From: CAINDR01 sp964495615
GTDB taxonomy: Bacteria > Patescibacteriota > Patescibacteriia > Patescibacteriales > UBA12465
Direction: 5' to 3'
DNA length: 18,806 nt
NCBI GenBank assembly: GCA_964495615.1
Contig: CAZBVX010000014.1
Coordinates: 1 to 18,806, forward strand
Shown: one piece after another, positions 1-8,100 of the stretch
How positions within the stretch are numbered: position 1 is the stretch's first letter
Layout of the letters: every line of letters starts with the position of its first letter
Made by a program: the position numbers and the translations under genes
The notes under the pieces: model-generated
What the model was told of the DNA's origin: nothing
Database searches by the model: none
The model's input: the letters and a program-made list of their open reading frames with translations, nothing else

Positions 1-153
1 GTTTTTTGAGTAAATAGTGATTCCGCGTTCTTGTTCAAGAGCATTAGAATCCATGCTAGCCACAGAGTAGCCGGCCTGATGCAATAAAGAATCAGTGAGG
101 GTGGTTTTTCCGTGATCAACGTGGGCGATAATGGCGATATTTCTAATATCCAT
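1..153 (-). CDS. typA: TypA/BipA ribosome-associated GTPase, N-terminal fragment (cut by window edge)
   Basis: The first 51 codons of a translational GTPase run off the left edge. The sequence shows the G1 P-loop AHVDHGKTT at residues 10-18, followed by a segment reading MDSNALEQERGITI. That segment is typical of TypA/BipA just before the G2 switch and separates it from LepA and EF-G. TypA is a cytoplasmic GTPase that binds the 70S ribosome and affects ribosome assembly and stress adaptation. I chose the ATG at 153 because the protein then begins MDIRNIAII, the usual TypA beginning. An in-frame ATG at 168 would add MNPKF and cannot be excluded. No Shine-Dalgarno site precedes either ATG. The gene lies downstream of hisS on the same strand, with a 168-base gap that holds its own promoter and a hairpin. 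The family is certain from the two motifs; the rest of the protein is outside the window. Confidence 0.93.
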   Translation of the reverse strand, partial: MDIRNIAIIAHVDHGKTTLTDSLLHQAGYSVASMDSNALEQERGITIYSKN

Positions 154-193
154 AAATTTTGGATTCATTCCGGCAAGAGCGGGCTTGATAATT

Positions 194-202
194 TTTATAC
201 CA
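194..202 (-). promoter_or_regulatory. Possible second typA promoter (extended -10)
   Basis: Read on the minus strand this is TGG followed by TATAAA, an extended -10 element. No good -35 hexamer lies 16-18 bases upstream. It would start RNA near 187, about 20-35 bases before the typA start codons and downstream of the hairpin at 213-244. It is weak on its own; the consensus promoter at 291-319 is the better candidate. Confidence 0.3.
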
Positions 203-212
203 AAAACTGTCT

Positions 213-244
213 TACAAAAAGAAATACGCGCCTTAAATCGCGTA
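213..244 (-). terminator. Hairpin plus U-tract in the typA leader (terminator or attenuator)
   Basis: TACGCG (225-230) and CGCGTA (239-244) form a 6-bp GC-rich stem with an 8-base loop. On the minus strand the stem is followed by a T-rich run (TTTCTTTTT). It lies after the hisS stop and after the typA promoter at 291-319. It could therefore terminate rarA-hisS read-through and also attenuate typA transcripts. The stem is short, so termination strength is uncertain. Confidence 0.4.
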
Positions 245-290
245 ATTCTTGCGAATTTTTATTTTTATTACTGTTTATTATTGTGAGAAA

Positions 291-319
291 AGTATAACCG
301 AAAAGTCAAAAGGTGTCAA
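291..319 (-). promoter_or_regulatory. Consensus sigma-70-type promoter for typA
   Basis: On the minus strand the -35 is TTGACA (319-314) and the -10 is TATACT (296-291), with exactly 17 bases between them. This is one of the two best matches to consensus in the window. The -35 begins three bases after the hisS stop codon. The predicted start near 284 gives typA a leader of about 115-130 bases, long for this genome. Confidence 0.7.
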
Positions 320-321
320 TA

Positions 322-1617
322 TTAGGAAAGAAAACAAGTCTCCTCGTGGCTGTCCTTCATATTTTTTATTTTATATTCCTTATTTTTTTCTTCTTCAGAG
401 CCAAAAATTACCACTCGGGAAAGACCCTTTTTGTTGGCAAATTCCAAGGCTTTGTTAATTTTTTGGGTTTCAAAACCAAGCAAGACTTCCTTCCCTTCAC
501 TTCTTAGTTTTTTTGCCAATTTTCTGGTCTGAACAAGTAAAGATTCATCCAAAAGCGGCAAATAAAAAATTTCTTCTGCTTTTATTTTTTTGTCTTTTAG
601 TAAGTCCCAGGATTCCAAAAATAATCTAATCATTTCATCTCCCGGAGCAAAGCCAACTGCTGGAAAGCTAGCTGAGCCAAATAATTCAGCCAAACCATTA
701 TAACGACCGCCGCCGAACATCGCGCGATTGTTATCTGGATGGGTATCAAAAACTTCAAAGACCAAACCGTCATAATAATCAAAACCGCGAATAACCGCTG
801 GATTGAAATAAACGTTATCATAACCAAGTTGATTCAGGTCAGTAATTGTTTTTTTGATTTCTAACAATCCAGAATTGTCAGCCAGCTCTGGTAAATTTTT
901 CTCCAAGTCAGCAATAGTTTTGCTTTCCATAAAAGAAAAAATATTTTTAATAATTTCCTTGCTCAAATTGCTTTCTTCTAATTTTTTTGCCAAATCATTT
1001 TTGGATAATTTTTCCCACTTATCGAGTGTGCGGACAATCGCAATTTTTTGCTCGTGATCAAGATTGCCGCAAAGTGCCAATAAACCATCCAGTAATTGGC
1101 GACTATTCAAAAACATTTTGAAAGACCCAGTTGGCGCACCAAAAGCGGCCATAATATCAAGGGATAATTGCAAAACTTCCAAATCAGCACTTGGTGAATC
1201 GCTACCAAAAATATCACAATTCAATTGCCAAAATTCACGATTGCGGCCGCGCTGCGGTTTTTCATTGCGCATAAAATTAGCAATGGAAAAATACTTCAAA
1301 GGCTTCGGTGTGGCAGTATAAATTTTGGAAACCATTCTGGTCACCGAAGGAGTAATTTCTGGACGAATACAAAGCTCCCGGCCACCCAAATCAGTAAAAG
1401 TGACTAATTCCTTGCCACCAATATCTTCTCCGGATTTGGCACGATAAACTTCCGCGTATTCAACTAACGGAGTGAGATATTCTTCAAAACCATATTGACG
1501 GCAAACTTTGCGCCAAGTTTCAAAAATATAGTGACGAATGGCAAATTCTTCTGGCAGCCAATCGCGAGTGCCTTTTGGTTCCTGGTTGGATAAAGTTTTG
1601 GTTTTCATATTTTTCAT
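322..1617 (-). CDS. hisS: Histidyl-tRNA synthetase
   Basis: This 431-residue class II synthetase charges tRNA-His with histidine in the cytoplasm. The N-terminal PKGTRDWLPEE (14-24) is the standard HisRS opening. Motif 2 runs from about 115 to 138, with R117 and the core RNEKPQRGR. The HisRS-specific histidine-A signature RGFDYYDGLVFE is at 277-288, and motif 3 (MFGGGRYNGL) is at 300-309. The final ~85 residues form the anticodon-binding domain. Length is normal (E. coli about 424). W130 sits where many bacterial enzymes have His in the QFHQ segment, a mild variation. The ATG overlaps the rarA stop by one base (TAATG), so translation is probably coupled to rarA. A second in-frame ATG three codons in would shorten it slightly. 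The gene has no promoter of its own that I can see and shares the one at 2832-2860. Confidence 0.97.
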   Translation of the reverse strand: MKNMKTKTLSNQEPKGTRDWLPEEFAIRHYIFETWRKVCRQYGFEEYLTPLVEYAEVYRAKSGEDIGGKELVTFTDLGGRELCIRPEITPSVTRMVSKIYTATPKPLKYFSIANFMRNEKPQRGRNREFWQLNCDIFGSDSPSADLEVLQLSLDIMAAFGAPTGSFKMFLNSRQLLDGLLALCGNLDHEQKIAIVRTLDKWEKLSKNDLAKKLEESNLSKEIIKNIFSFMESKTIADLEKNLPELADNSGLLEIKKTITDLNQLGYDNVYFNPAVIRGFDYYDGLVFEVFDTHPDNNRAMFGGGRYNGLAELFGSASFPAVGFAPGDEMIRLFLESWDLLKDKKIKAEEIFYLPLLDESLLVQTRKLAKKLRSEGKEVLLGFETQKINKALEFANKKGLSRVVIFGSEEEKNKEYKIKNMKDSHEETCFLS

Positions 1618-2819
1618 TAAATAAATTTTTCGTCTTTTATTTCTTCCGGTAGATAAGGCAAATCAGTTTCGCCGTCAAGCGGTGTGTATTTGTAGCCTTC
1701 GCCATAACCTAAATTTTTCATCAATTTGGTTGGAGCATTTCTAATGTGGAGCGGTACCGGCAAAGAACCTTTTTTGCCGACAACCTCAGCCGCTTTGTTG
1801 TAGCCAAAATAAACAGCAATACTTTTCGGCGATTTAGCTAAATAAACTGCAGCATGAGCCAAATTTACTTTGCATTCTGGCAGGCCAGTTTTTTGACAGG
1901 CATCATAAACTGCATTAGCTAATAATAACGCACTATTGTTGGCTAAGCCAATATCTTCACTGGCAAAACGAATCATTCTTCTGGCCACATAAAGCGGGTC
2001 CTCCCCCGCTTCAAGTAAACGAGCCAAATAATAAAGTGAGGCATTAGCATCACCACCACGCATGGTTTTGTGTAAAGCGGAAATCAAATCATAACGATCA
2101 TCGCCGCTGCGGTCATGAGAAAGCATCGGTCGAAAAGCAATTTTTTTGATTAGCTCTTCAGTGATTTTTTTGTTACTAACTGCAAAAGCAATTAAGTCTT
2201 CCAAGATATTCAGAGCCCGACGAGCATCACCGCCAGATAAATTAGCAATAACTTTGAGGGCCTCTGAATTAATTTTTCCAGCCTTGCCCTTGGTGGTGCC
2301 ATCTTTTTCCAAAGCCTGCTCCAAAATTTTGATAATTTCTTTTTCAGTTAAGGCTTTGAGGACCAAAACCTTGGAACGAGAAAGTAAAGCCCCATTAACT
2401 GAAAAGCTAGGATTTTCAGTGGTAGCGCCAATCAAAGAAACGGTACCATTTTCAACTTGAGGCAGCAATGCGTCTTGCTGAGCCTTGTTCCAGCGATGAA
2501 TTTCATCAATAAAAAGAATGGTCTTCACTCCCAAACGGCGATCTTCGCGAGCCCGATCCAAAATCATTCGCAAATCCTTAATCCCACTTTCTACGGCTGA
2601 GAGTTGCACAAAATTCGCCTTTGTTTCCTTGGCGATAATCAAAGCAAGAGTTGTTTTGCCACTTCCTGGGGGTCCCCAAAAAATCAAGCTTGGCAGATGA
2701 TCACCTTTGATCGCACTAGCCAGCCAACTTTTTGAACCAACCAAATCGTCCTGTCCAACAAACTCACTAAGATCGACTGGGCGGACTCTGGAAGCAAGCG
2801 GCGAAAAAGTGTCGCTCAT
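1617..2819 (-). CDS. rarA: Replication-associated recombination AAA+ ATPase RarA (MgsA)
   Basis: This 400-residue cytoplasmic clamp-loader-like AAA+ ATPase acts at stalled replication forks and on single-strand gaps. It opens with the family signature PLASRVRP...FVGQDDL (residues 7-26). Walker A is GPPGSGKTT (49-57), Walker B is ILFIDEIHRW (101-110), and sensor 1 is GATTENPSF (131-139). The C-terminal half carries the MgsA tetramerisation domain, seen in segments such as ARRMIRFASEDIGLA and YLAKSPKSIAVY. It is shorter than E. coli RarA (about 447 residues), with the core complete. It is the first gene of an operon with hisS. Its promoter at 2832-2860 leaves only 12 bases between the -10 and the ATG, so the mRNA should be almost leaderless; no Shine-Dalgarno site is present. 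RuvB and DnaX are excluded by the C-terminal domain and the N-terminal signature. Confidence 0.95.
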   Translation of the reverse strand: MSDTFSPLASRVRPVDLSEFVGQDDLVGSKSWLASAIKGDHLPSLIFWGPPGSGKTTLALIIAKETKANFVQLSAVESGIKDLRMILDRAREDRRLGVKTILFIDEIHRWNKAQQDALLPQVENGTVSLIGATTENPSFSVNGALLSRSKVLVLKALTEKEIIKILEQALEKDGTTKGKAGKINSEALKVIANLSGGDARRALNILEDLIAFAVSNKKITEELIKKIAFRPMLSHDRSGDDRYDLISALHKTMRGGDANASLYYLARLLEAGEDPLYVARRMIRFASEDIGLANNSALLLANAVYDACQKTGLPECKVNLAHAAVYLAKSPKSIAVYFGYNKAAEVVGKKGSLPVPLHIRNAPTKLMKNLGYGEGYKYTPLDGETDLPYLPEEIKDEKFI

Positions 2820-2831
2820 AAATTTAATCTA

Positions 2832-2860
2832 ATCTTATCATAAACAGGCTTAATATTCAA
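2832..2860 (-). promoter_or_regulatory. Promoter of rarA-hisS
   Basis: On the minus strand the -35 is TTGAAT (2860-2855) and the -10 is TAAGAT (2837-2832), with a 17-base spacer. The predicted RNA start is near 2825 and the rarA ATG is at 2819, leaving about 5 leader bases. It is divergent from the promoter at 2882-2910. Confidence 0.6.
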
Positions 2861-2881
2861 CCAAAAAAAACAAAAAAATAA

Positions 2882-2910
2882 TTTACAATTGGCTATTTTT
2901 ACGCTAAAAT
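2882..2910 (+). promoter_or_regulatory. Promoter of the glycosyltransferase cassette
   Basis: The -35 is TTTACA (2882-2887) and the -10 is TAAAAT (2905-2910), separated by 17 bases. The ATG of the next gene is at 2919, so RNA should begin 0-3 bases before it and be essentially leaderless. The promoter also rules out the upstream TTG at 2889 as the start, since that codon lies in the spacer. Confidence 0.65.
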
Positions 2911-2918
2911 ATCAACAT

Positions 2919-3641
2919 ATGTATCAAAACAAAAAAATTTGCGTTGTCCTTCCAGCTTATAACGCCGAAAAGACTCTAGCCAAAACTGTCGCTGATTTGC
3001 CAGAAATCATTGATGATATTATTTTGGTAGATGATGCTAGTCAGGATCAAACGATGAAGGTCGCAAAAGAACTTAATTTGTTTGCCGTTCGACACGAAAA
3101 AAACTTGGGCTATGGCGGAAATCAAAAAACTTGTTATCGTTTAGCCCTGGAAAGAGGTGCTGATGTGGTAATTATGATTCACCCGGACTATCAATACGAT
3201 CCAAGATTATCCAGATACTTTGCCGAATTAATTATTGATAATTATTTTGATGTTGTTTTGGGTAGCCGAATTCGTTCCCGAAGAGAAGTTTTGGCTGGCG
3301 GTATGCCAAAATATAAATATTTTTCCAATCGCTTATTAACCATCACGGAAAACATTATTAGCGGCCAAAATTTGAGCGAATGGCACACTGGAATGCGCGC
3401 TTATTCCCGTCAAGCTCTTTCGTCTGTTGATTTCTCAAAAAATTCTGACGATTTTGTTTTTGATTCTCAAATGCTTTTCCGATTAATCGCAAAAAAATTT
3501 CGCATCGGTGAAATTCCGGTACCGATTCGCTATTTTAACGAATCATCATCTATTTCTTTCTGGCGCAGCCTGCGCTATGGCATTCTTACTCTCGCATCAG
3601 GATTAACTTATCTTTTCGGCGGCTATGAAAAAGATAAATAA
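2919..3641 (+). CDS. GT2 glycosyltransferase, dolichyl-phosphate-mannose-synthase-like
   Basis: This 240-residue GT-A fold enzyme probably transfers a sugar from a nucleotide donor to polyprenyl phosphate at the cytoplasmic membrane face. The N-terminal ICVVLPAYNAEKTL (7-20) and VDDAS (37-41) are the nucleotide-binding part. DYQYDP (90-95) takes the place of the metal-binding DxD. SEWHTGMRAYSR (153-164) matches the acceptor-side 'GxRxxxR' region of DPM1-like enzymes. There are no strong membrane helices, only a hydrophobic stretch near 219-235, so it should be peripheral. Length matches single-domain DPM1-type enzymes. The ATG at 2919 is preferred over TTG at 2889, which lies inside the promoter. 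Its last 17 bases overlap the next gene, a membrane GT-C enzyme of the class that uses polyprenyl-phosphate sugars, which supports the role. The sugar is unknown. It could instead belong to a general GT2 polysaccharide family, but the DPM1-like reading fits better. Confidence 0.82.
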   Translation: MYQNKKICVVLPAYNAEKTLAKTVADLPEIIDDIILVDDASQDQTMKVAKELNLFAVRHEKNLGYGGNQKTCYRLALERGADVVIMIHPDYQYDPRLSRYFAELIIDNYFDVVLGSRIRSRREVLAGGMPKYKYFSNRLLTITENIISGQNLSEWHTGMRAYSRQALSSVDFSKNSDDFVFDSQMLFRLIAKKFRIGEIPVPIRYFNESSSISFWRSLRYGILTLASGLTYLFGGYEKDK

Positions 3642-5121
3642 AGAAAAAATTTTATTCTTCATAAAAAAATATTTTGTCGTTTTTTTGCTGGCCTTGTTGC
3701 CAATCGCTTTTTATTGGCAAATAATTTCTTTTGATTTAACTTATCTCGATGACCAAAGTTTAATTGGAGAAAATTTTTCAGTTATCAAAAACGCCAGTAT
3801 TGGCGACATCTTCACGAGCGATCCATTCTTTTCTGAACAAGCATTTTTTTATCGCCCTCTTTTGGAATTTTCTTTCTGGCTTGATTATCATCTTTCGGGA
3901 GCTTCTTGGCCCTTTTTTTATTGGCACAACATTTTTTTGAATGCTATCATGGCAGTACTGATTTTTTTTCTATTAAAAGAATTGGGATTCAAAAAAAGAC
4001 TTTGTTGGTTTTCGGCGGTTATTTTTTCCGTTCATCCAACAATTTTACCGGCCGTCGCTTGGCTTCCGGGAAGAAATGATTTGCTGCTTGGCGTTTTTTC
4101 TTTGGCGGCTGTTCTCAGTTTTCTTAATTTTCAAAAGAATAACAGGACCAGCAATCTGATTCTTTATTTTCTATTTTTAGTTTTGGCAATTTTTTCCAAA
4201 GAAACAGCAATTCTTCTGCCGCTCGTTCTTCTTCCCTTTGTTCCTAATATTTTTAATTTTAAAAAAATCAAAGAGACGATTAAATTACCATCTTTTCTGG
4301 CACCAATTTTGGTTTGGGTAACAAGTATAATTTTTTATTTTCTTTTTCGTTTTGGGGCGATTGGGACTTCGTCCATATCCAATATGTCTGATTTGTTTAC
4401 TGGAATTGGTTCTGGAATCAAGGCGATGTTTGTATTTTTGGAAAAATGTTTTTGGCCGTTTAATTTTTCAACCCTACCAACTAACGCTGATTCTTCTATT
4501 TGGCCAGGGTTGATTATTTTTTCTATTATTCTCGCTGCCGCTTGGCGCTTTAAAGAAAAAATTAACAGACCTCTTTTTTTCTTCGGTCTATTTTGGTTTT
4601 TTATTTTTGTCGCGCCATCTTTGATTTTTCAGAACAACCCTGCCTATGGCGTTTCTTTCAATCTTGAACATCGCTTGTATTTGCCGGCTGTTGGTTTGTT
4701 AATTACTATTCTCTCTTTCCAAAAACTACCTCGTCGTTTGGTAAAAATAATTCCTCTGACAATTTTAGTAATCGCTATAATTATTTCAACTTTCAGAATA
4801 AAAGACTACGCAAAAGCGGATTCTTTTTGGAAAAAAGCCGTAAAATTTTCTCCGTCATCAGCTTTTGCCCACAATAACTTGGGTGTAATTTATTATCTTC
4901 AAGGAGATTTAGAAAAGGCTTTTAATGAATATCTGCAAGCACAAACTATCAACCCCGAAGAACGGTTCACCAATAATAATATTGGACTTTATTTGATGGC
5001 TAAAAATTATTATCAAGCAGCCAGATTTTATTTCAATCAAGAATTAAAAATTAATCCCGAATACAAAAACGCTCTTGATAATTTAAAACTACTAGACTAC
5101 AAAGAATCTCTCAAAAAATAA
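3625..5121 (+). CDS. Membrane GT-C (PMT/TMTC-like) glycosyltransferase with C-terminal TPRs
   Basis: This 498-residue multi-pass protein probably moves a sugar from a polyprenyl-phosphate carrier onto protein or glycan outside the membrane. The first membrane helix (about 10-35) is followed by an outer loop with LDDQSL (41-46). This acidic pair sits where GT-C catalytic acids lie. YRPLLEFSFWLDY (76-88) and HPTILPAVAWLPGRNDLL (137-154) match the conserved segments of the TMTC/PMT-related family. Roughly ten hydrophobic helices follow, up to about residue 395. Residues 409-490 hold at least two tetratricopeptide repeats (NNLGVIYYLQGDLEKAF; NNIGLYLMAKNYYQAARF), which in TMTC proteins face the non-cytoplasmic side. 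Its ATG lies inside the end of the GT2 gene, so the two are translationally coupled. Substrate and sugar cannot be read from the sequence. It ends directly at a strong terminator. Confidence 0.8.
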   Translation: MKKINKEKILFFIKKYFVVFLLALLPIAFYWQIISFDLTYLDDQSLIGENFSVIKNASIGDIFTSDPFFSEQAFFYRPLLEFSFWLDYHLSGASWPFFYWHNIFLNAIMAVLIFFLLKELGFKKRLCWFSAVIFSVHPTILPAVAWLPGRNDLLLGVFSLAAVLSFLNFQKNNRTSNLILYFLFLVLAIFSKETAILLPLVLLPFVPNIFNFKKIKETIKLPSFLAPILVWVTSIIFYFLFRFGAIGTSSISNMSDLFTGIGSGIKAMFVFLEKCFWPFNFSTLPTNADSSIWPGLIIFSIILAAAWRFKEKINRPLFFFGLFWFFIFVAPSLIFQNNPAYGVSFNLEHRLYLPAVGLLITILSFQKLPRRLVKIIPLTILVIAIIISTFRIKDYAKADSFWKKAVKFSPSSAFAHNNLGVIYYLQGDLEKAFNEYLQAQTINPEERFTNNNIGLYLMAKNYYQAARFYFNQELKINPEYKNALDNLKLLDYKESLKK

Positions 5122-5151
5122 AAAAGACTGTCATAATAGACAGTCTTTTTT
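5121..5151. terminator. Bidirectional rho-independent terminator between convergent operons
   Basis: AAAAAGACTGTC (5121-5132) pairs perfectly with GACAGTCTTTTT (5139-5150) around the loop ATAATA. It has a T-run on both strands. It closes the glycosyltransferase cassette on the plus strand and the RND operon on the minus strand. Confidence 0.9.
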
Positions 5152-5165
5152 ATTTGAATAGTATT

Positions 5166-8100
5166 TTAGTAATTTCTTTTCTTGTCCTTAACAATAGCCA
5201 TAAACAAAGTCGGCACAACAAACAAGGTCAAGAAAGATGATAATAACAAACCAAAAATTATCGAACATCCCAAAGCCCGCCAAGTTTCGTCAGATAAAGT
5301 AATTGGGATAATCCCGATGATTGTGCAGATCGAAGTAATAAAAATGGCTTCCATTCTAGATTTGCCAGCATCAATAATTGCTTCCATAAAAGGAATGCCG
5401 CTGCGCAAATTGAGATTAATTTTGTCGACCAAAATAATCGCGTTTTTAACTACAATACCAAACAAAGCTAGAACACCAATTAAACCAGGAAAGGAAAGAT
5501 TGACGCGAGCAATTGCTAGACCGAAAAAGACACCGATTAAAGCCAAAGGAATTGTTGTTAAAACCACAAAAACTTTTTTGACGGAATTAAATTGAATAAT
5601 CAAAGTAATCATGATTAATAAAATAGCCACAATCATTGCTTGCAAGATAGACATCACCGATTCGGCATTCTGTTCATTTTCTCCGCCATAATGGATTTCA
5701 TAGCCGTCAGGAAACTGATAAGCCTTAATTTTGCTTTCAAAAGCAGCCAATATTTCGGTGGAATTCGTTTCAGCAGAAGCAGCGGCAGAAAGAATCACTA
5801 CGCGCTTTTGATCAATCCTGGTAATTGTTTCCACTGAAGGTTCGAGTTTAACGTTAGCAACATCTTTCAAGAAAACCGGCTGATTCTGTAAGTTAAGAAT
5901 CTGTAGATTTTGCAAAGCTTCTAAGTCTGGAATTCGTTCTTCAGAAAAACGGGCAATCACCTTGGTTTCCTTACCATCTTTCAAAACCGTCGTCACTTCT
6001 GTCCCAGAGATTGCCAAGCGCAAAGTTGAACCGACAGAAGCGGCATTCAAATTATAAAGCTCTAACCGCGCCGGATCCAAATGGAAAGTATAGTCAGCTG
6101 GCGAATCCTTTAAAGATATTTCCGGATTCACCACACCTGGCACCGATGCCAGCAAAGGCTTTAGATCGGAAGCAATCTTGTCCAATTGTTGCAAATCTTC
6201 ACCGGAAATCTGAGCTTCAAAAGCCGAACCAGTGCTTGGGCCATTTGCTGGAATATCGACAGAGATATTGGCGGCATCAATGTCTTTTAAGTCGGCTCGA
6301 ATTTTGTCTCCTAATTTATAAGATTTTATTTTCCTTTCTTTTTCTGGAACCAGTTTAATTGAAATTGACGACAAATGAGAAGAACTGGAACTGCCGCCAA
6401 GGGCGCCCATGCTAGAAGCCGAAGAGCCGACAATTGTGTTGAAATTATTTATTTCTTTATATTTTAAAAGACGACTTTCCACCTCTTGAACAATTTTATC
6501 ACTTTCTTCGAGATTAAGACCCACTGGCGCTTCAATATTAATATATAAATAATCGGAATCAGAAGAAGGAAAAAATTCTGTTTTTACAATACCGCTGAGC
6601 GGTAAAGTAATCGCTGCAAAAAACAAAACCACCACAAAAGAAAGAGTCTTAAAACGACTTTTCTTGGTAGCTAGAAAACGGCGTAAATATTTTTCGTAGT
6701 AAGGCAAAATGGCATTAAAATTAACAATCCCATGCATCAAGCGATCAAAAAATCCTTGATGAACTCCTCCCTGTTCACGTAGTTTTTTCTTAATCAAATC
6801 ATCATCCTCCCATTCCGCTTCAATCAAACAACTGTTTTTGTTTAATTTTTCTTTACCTCCGGCGCGATACCAACGGATTAAAAGAAACAAAGGAACCAGA
6901 AGAACTAGGGACAAAGAAGCGCCAATAATTTTGTTTGGCAAAAACAAAAAGGCAAAAATAGCAAAAACAATTCCCAACAACAAAAAAGAAAAAGTTTTTC
7001 TAGTAAAACGAACTCTCTCCAAAATCGCTGCCAAAGGATGATTGATAATTAGAGCAATAATCAAAGATGAGGCCAGGGTAACTGAAACCGTGATTGGAAT
7101 GGATTTGATAAATTCGCCAATAATTCCCGTGGCCATCAACAAAGGTAAGAAGGCCCAAATAGTAGTAAGGGTGGTGGTGGTGAGAACAACTTTGAAATCA
7201 TTAAGAACCAAAAGCACTGCTTCTTCCGGAGTAAATTTTCCGGTTCGCAAATATTGCTTGGTTGCCGAAACCACCACAATTGCATCATCGACTAATAAAC
7301 CAAGAGATAGGATCAAAGAAAAAATTGATAAAAAATTCAAACTGATCCCGGTTTGTAACATCACGCCGAAAGTGGCGAAAAAAACCAAAGGAATTGCCAA
7401 GCCGGCCACCAAAGCCTCTTTGATACCGATAATTAAAAACAAAACAAAGAAAACCAAAATAATGGTTAAAATAAAATCATGGATCAGTTGATCAAATTGC
7501 TGATCAATCAAATCAGCATAATCAACAGAAACTTCATAACTAAAACCTTCGGGTAAACGTTTAATCTCTTCCTGAGTGATAAGATTTGCTTCTTTGACTG
7601 TGTCAATAATTGATCCGCCAGTTTTTTTGACTATTTGAATCGTCAAACTTTCCTGAGGCTGCGAACCTTTGGTGGAAATTCGCGAATAACCAGTTTTTTT
7701 GATTACTGTTTCTTTGACAGAAGCGACATCTTTCAAATAAACAATTGCCCCTTCACTGGAATGAGCCAAAGGAATGTTGGCTAAAGACTTCACATCAAAA
7801 AATTTGGCATCAACCCGAACCGGATAAGAAAACTTTCCGGCCTTCAAGCTGCCAGCTGGAACAGCCAAATTTGCCGCCATCACAGCATTATTGGCTTGAT
7901 TGGCAGAAATGTTATAAGTGCTTAATTTTTGCGGATCAAAAGCAATTTCAAACTCTTTCTCGTCACCACCGGAAATATTAACTTCACGCACGCCGGAAAT
8001 TTTTTCTAATTCATCTTTGATATCTTCACCAGCTTGACGCAAAGTAAATCCGTCATAAGGACCAGATAAGGAAATGGTCCAAATCGGCGTATCATCCAAA

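Noticed and set aside
2889..2918. Longer GT2 beginning at a TTG (2889)
   Set aside because: The TTG lies in the promoter spacer, and the family homology begins just after the ATG at 2919.
5182..7491. Long open frames on the plus strand (for example 5182-5595 and 7042-7491) opposite the RND gene
   Set aside because: They lie fully antisense to a clear RND permease, have low-complexity Lys/Ile/Thr-rich translations and no promoter or ribosome site.
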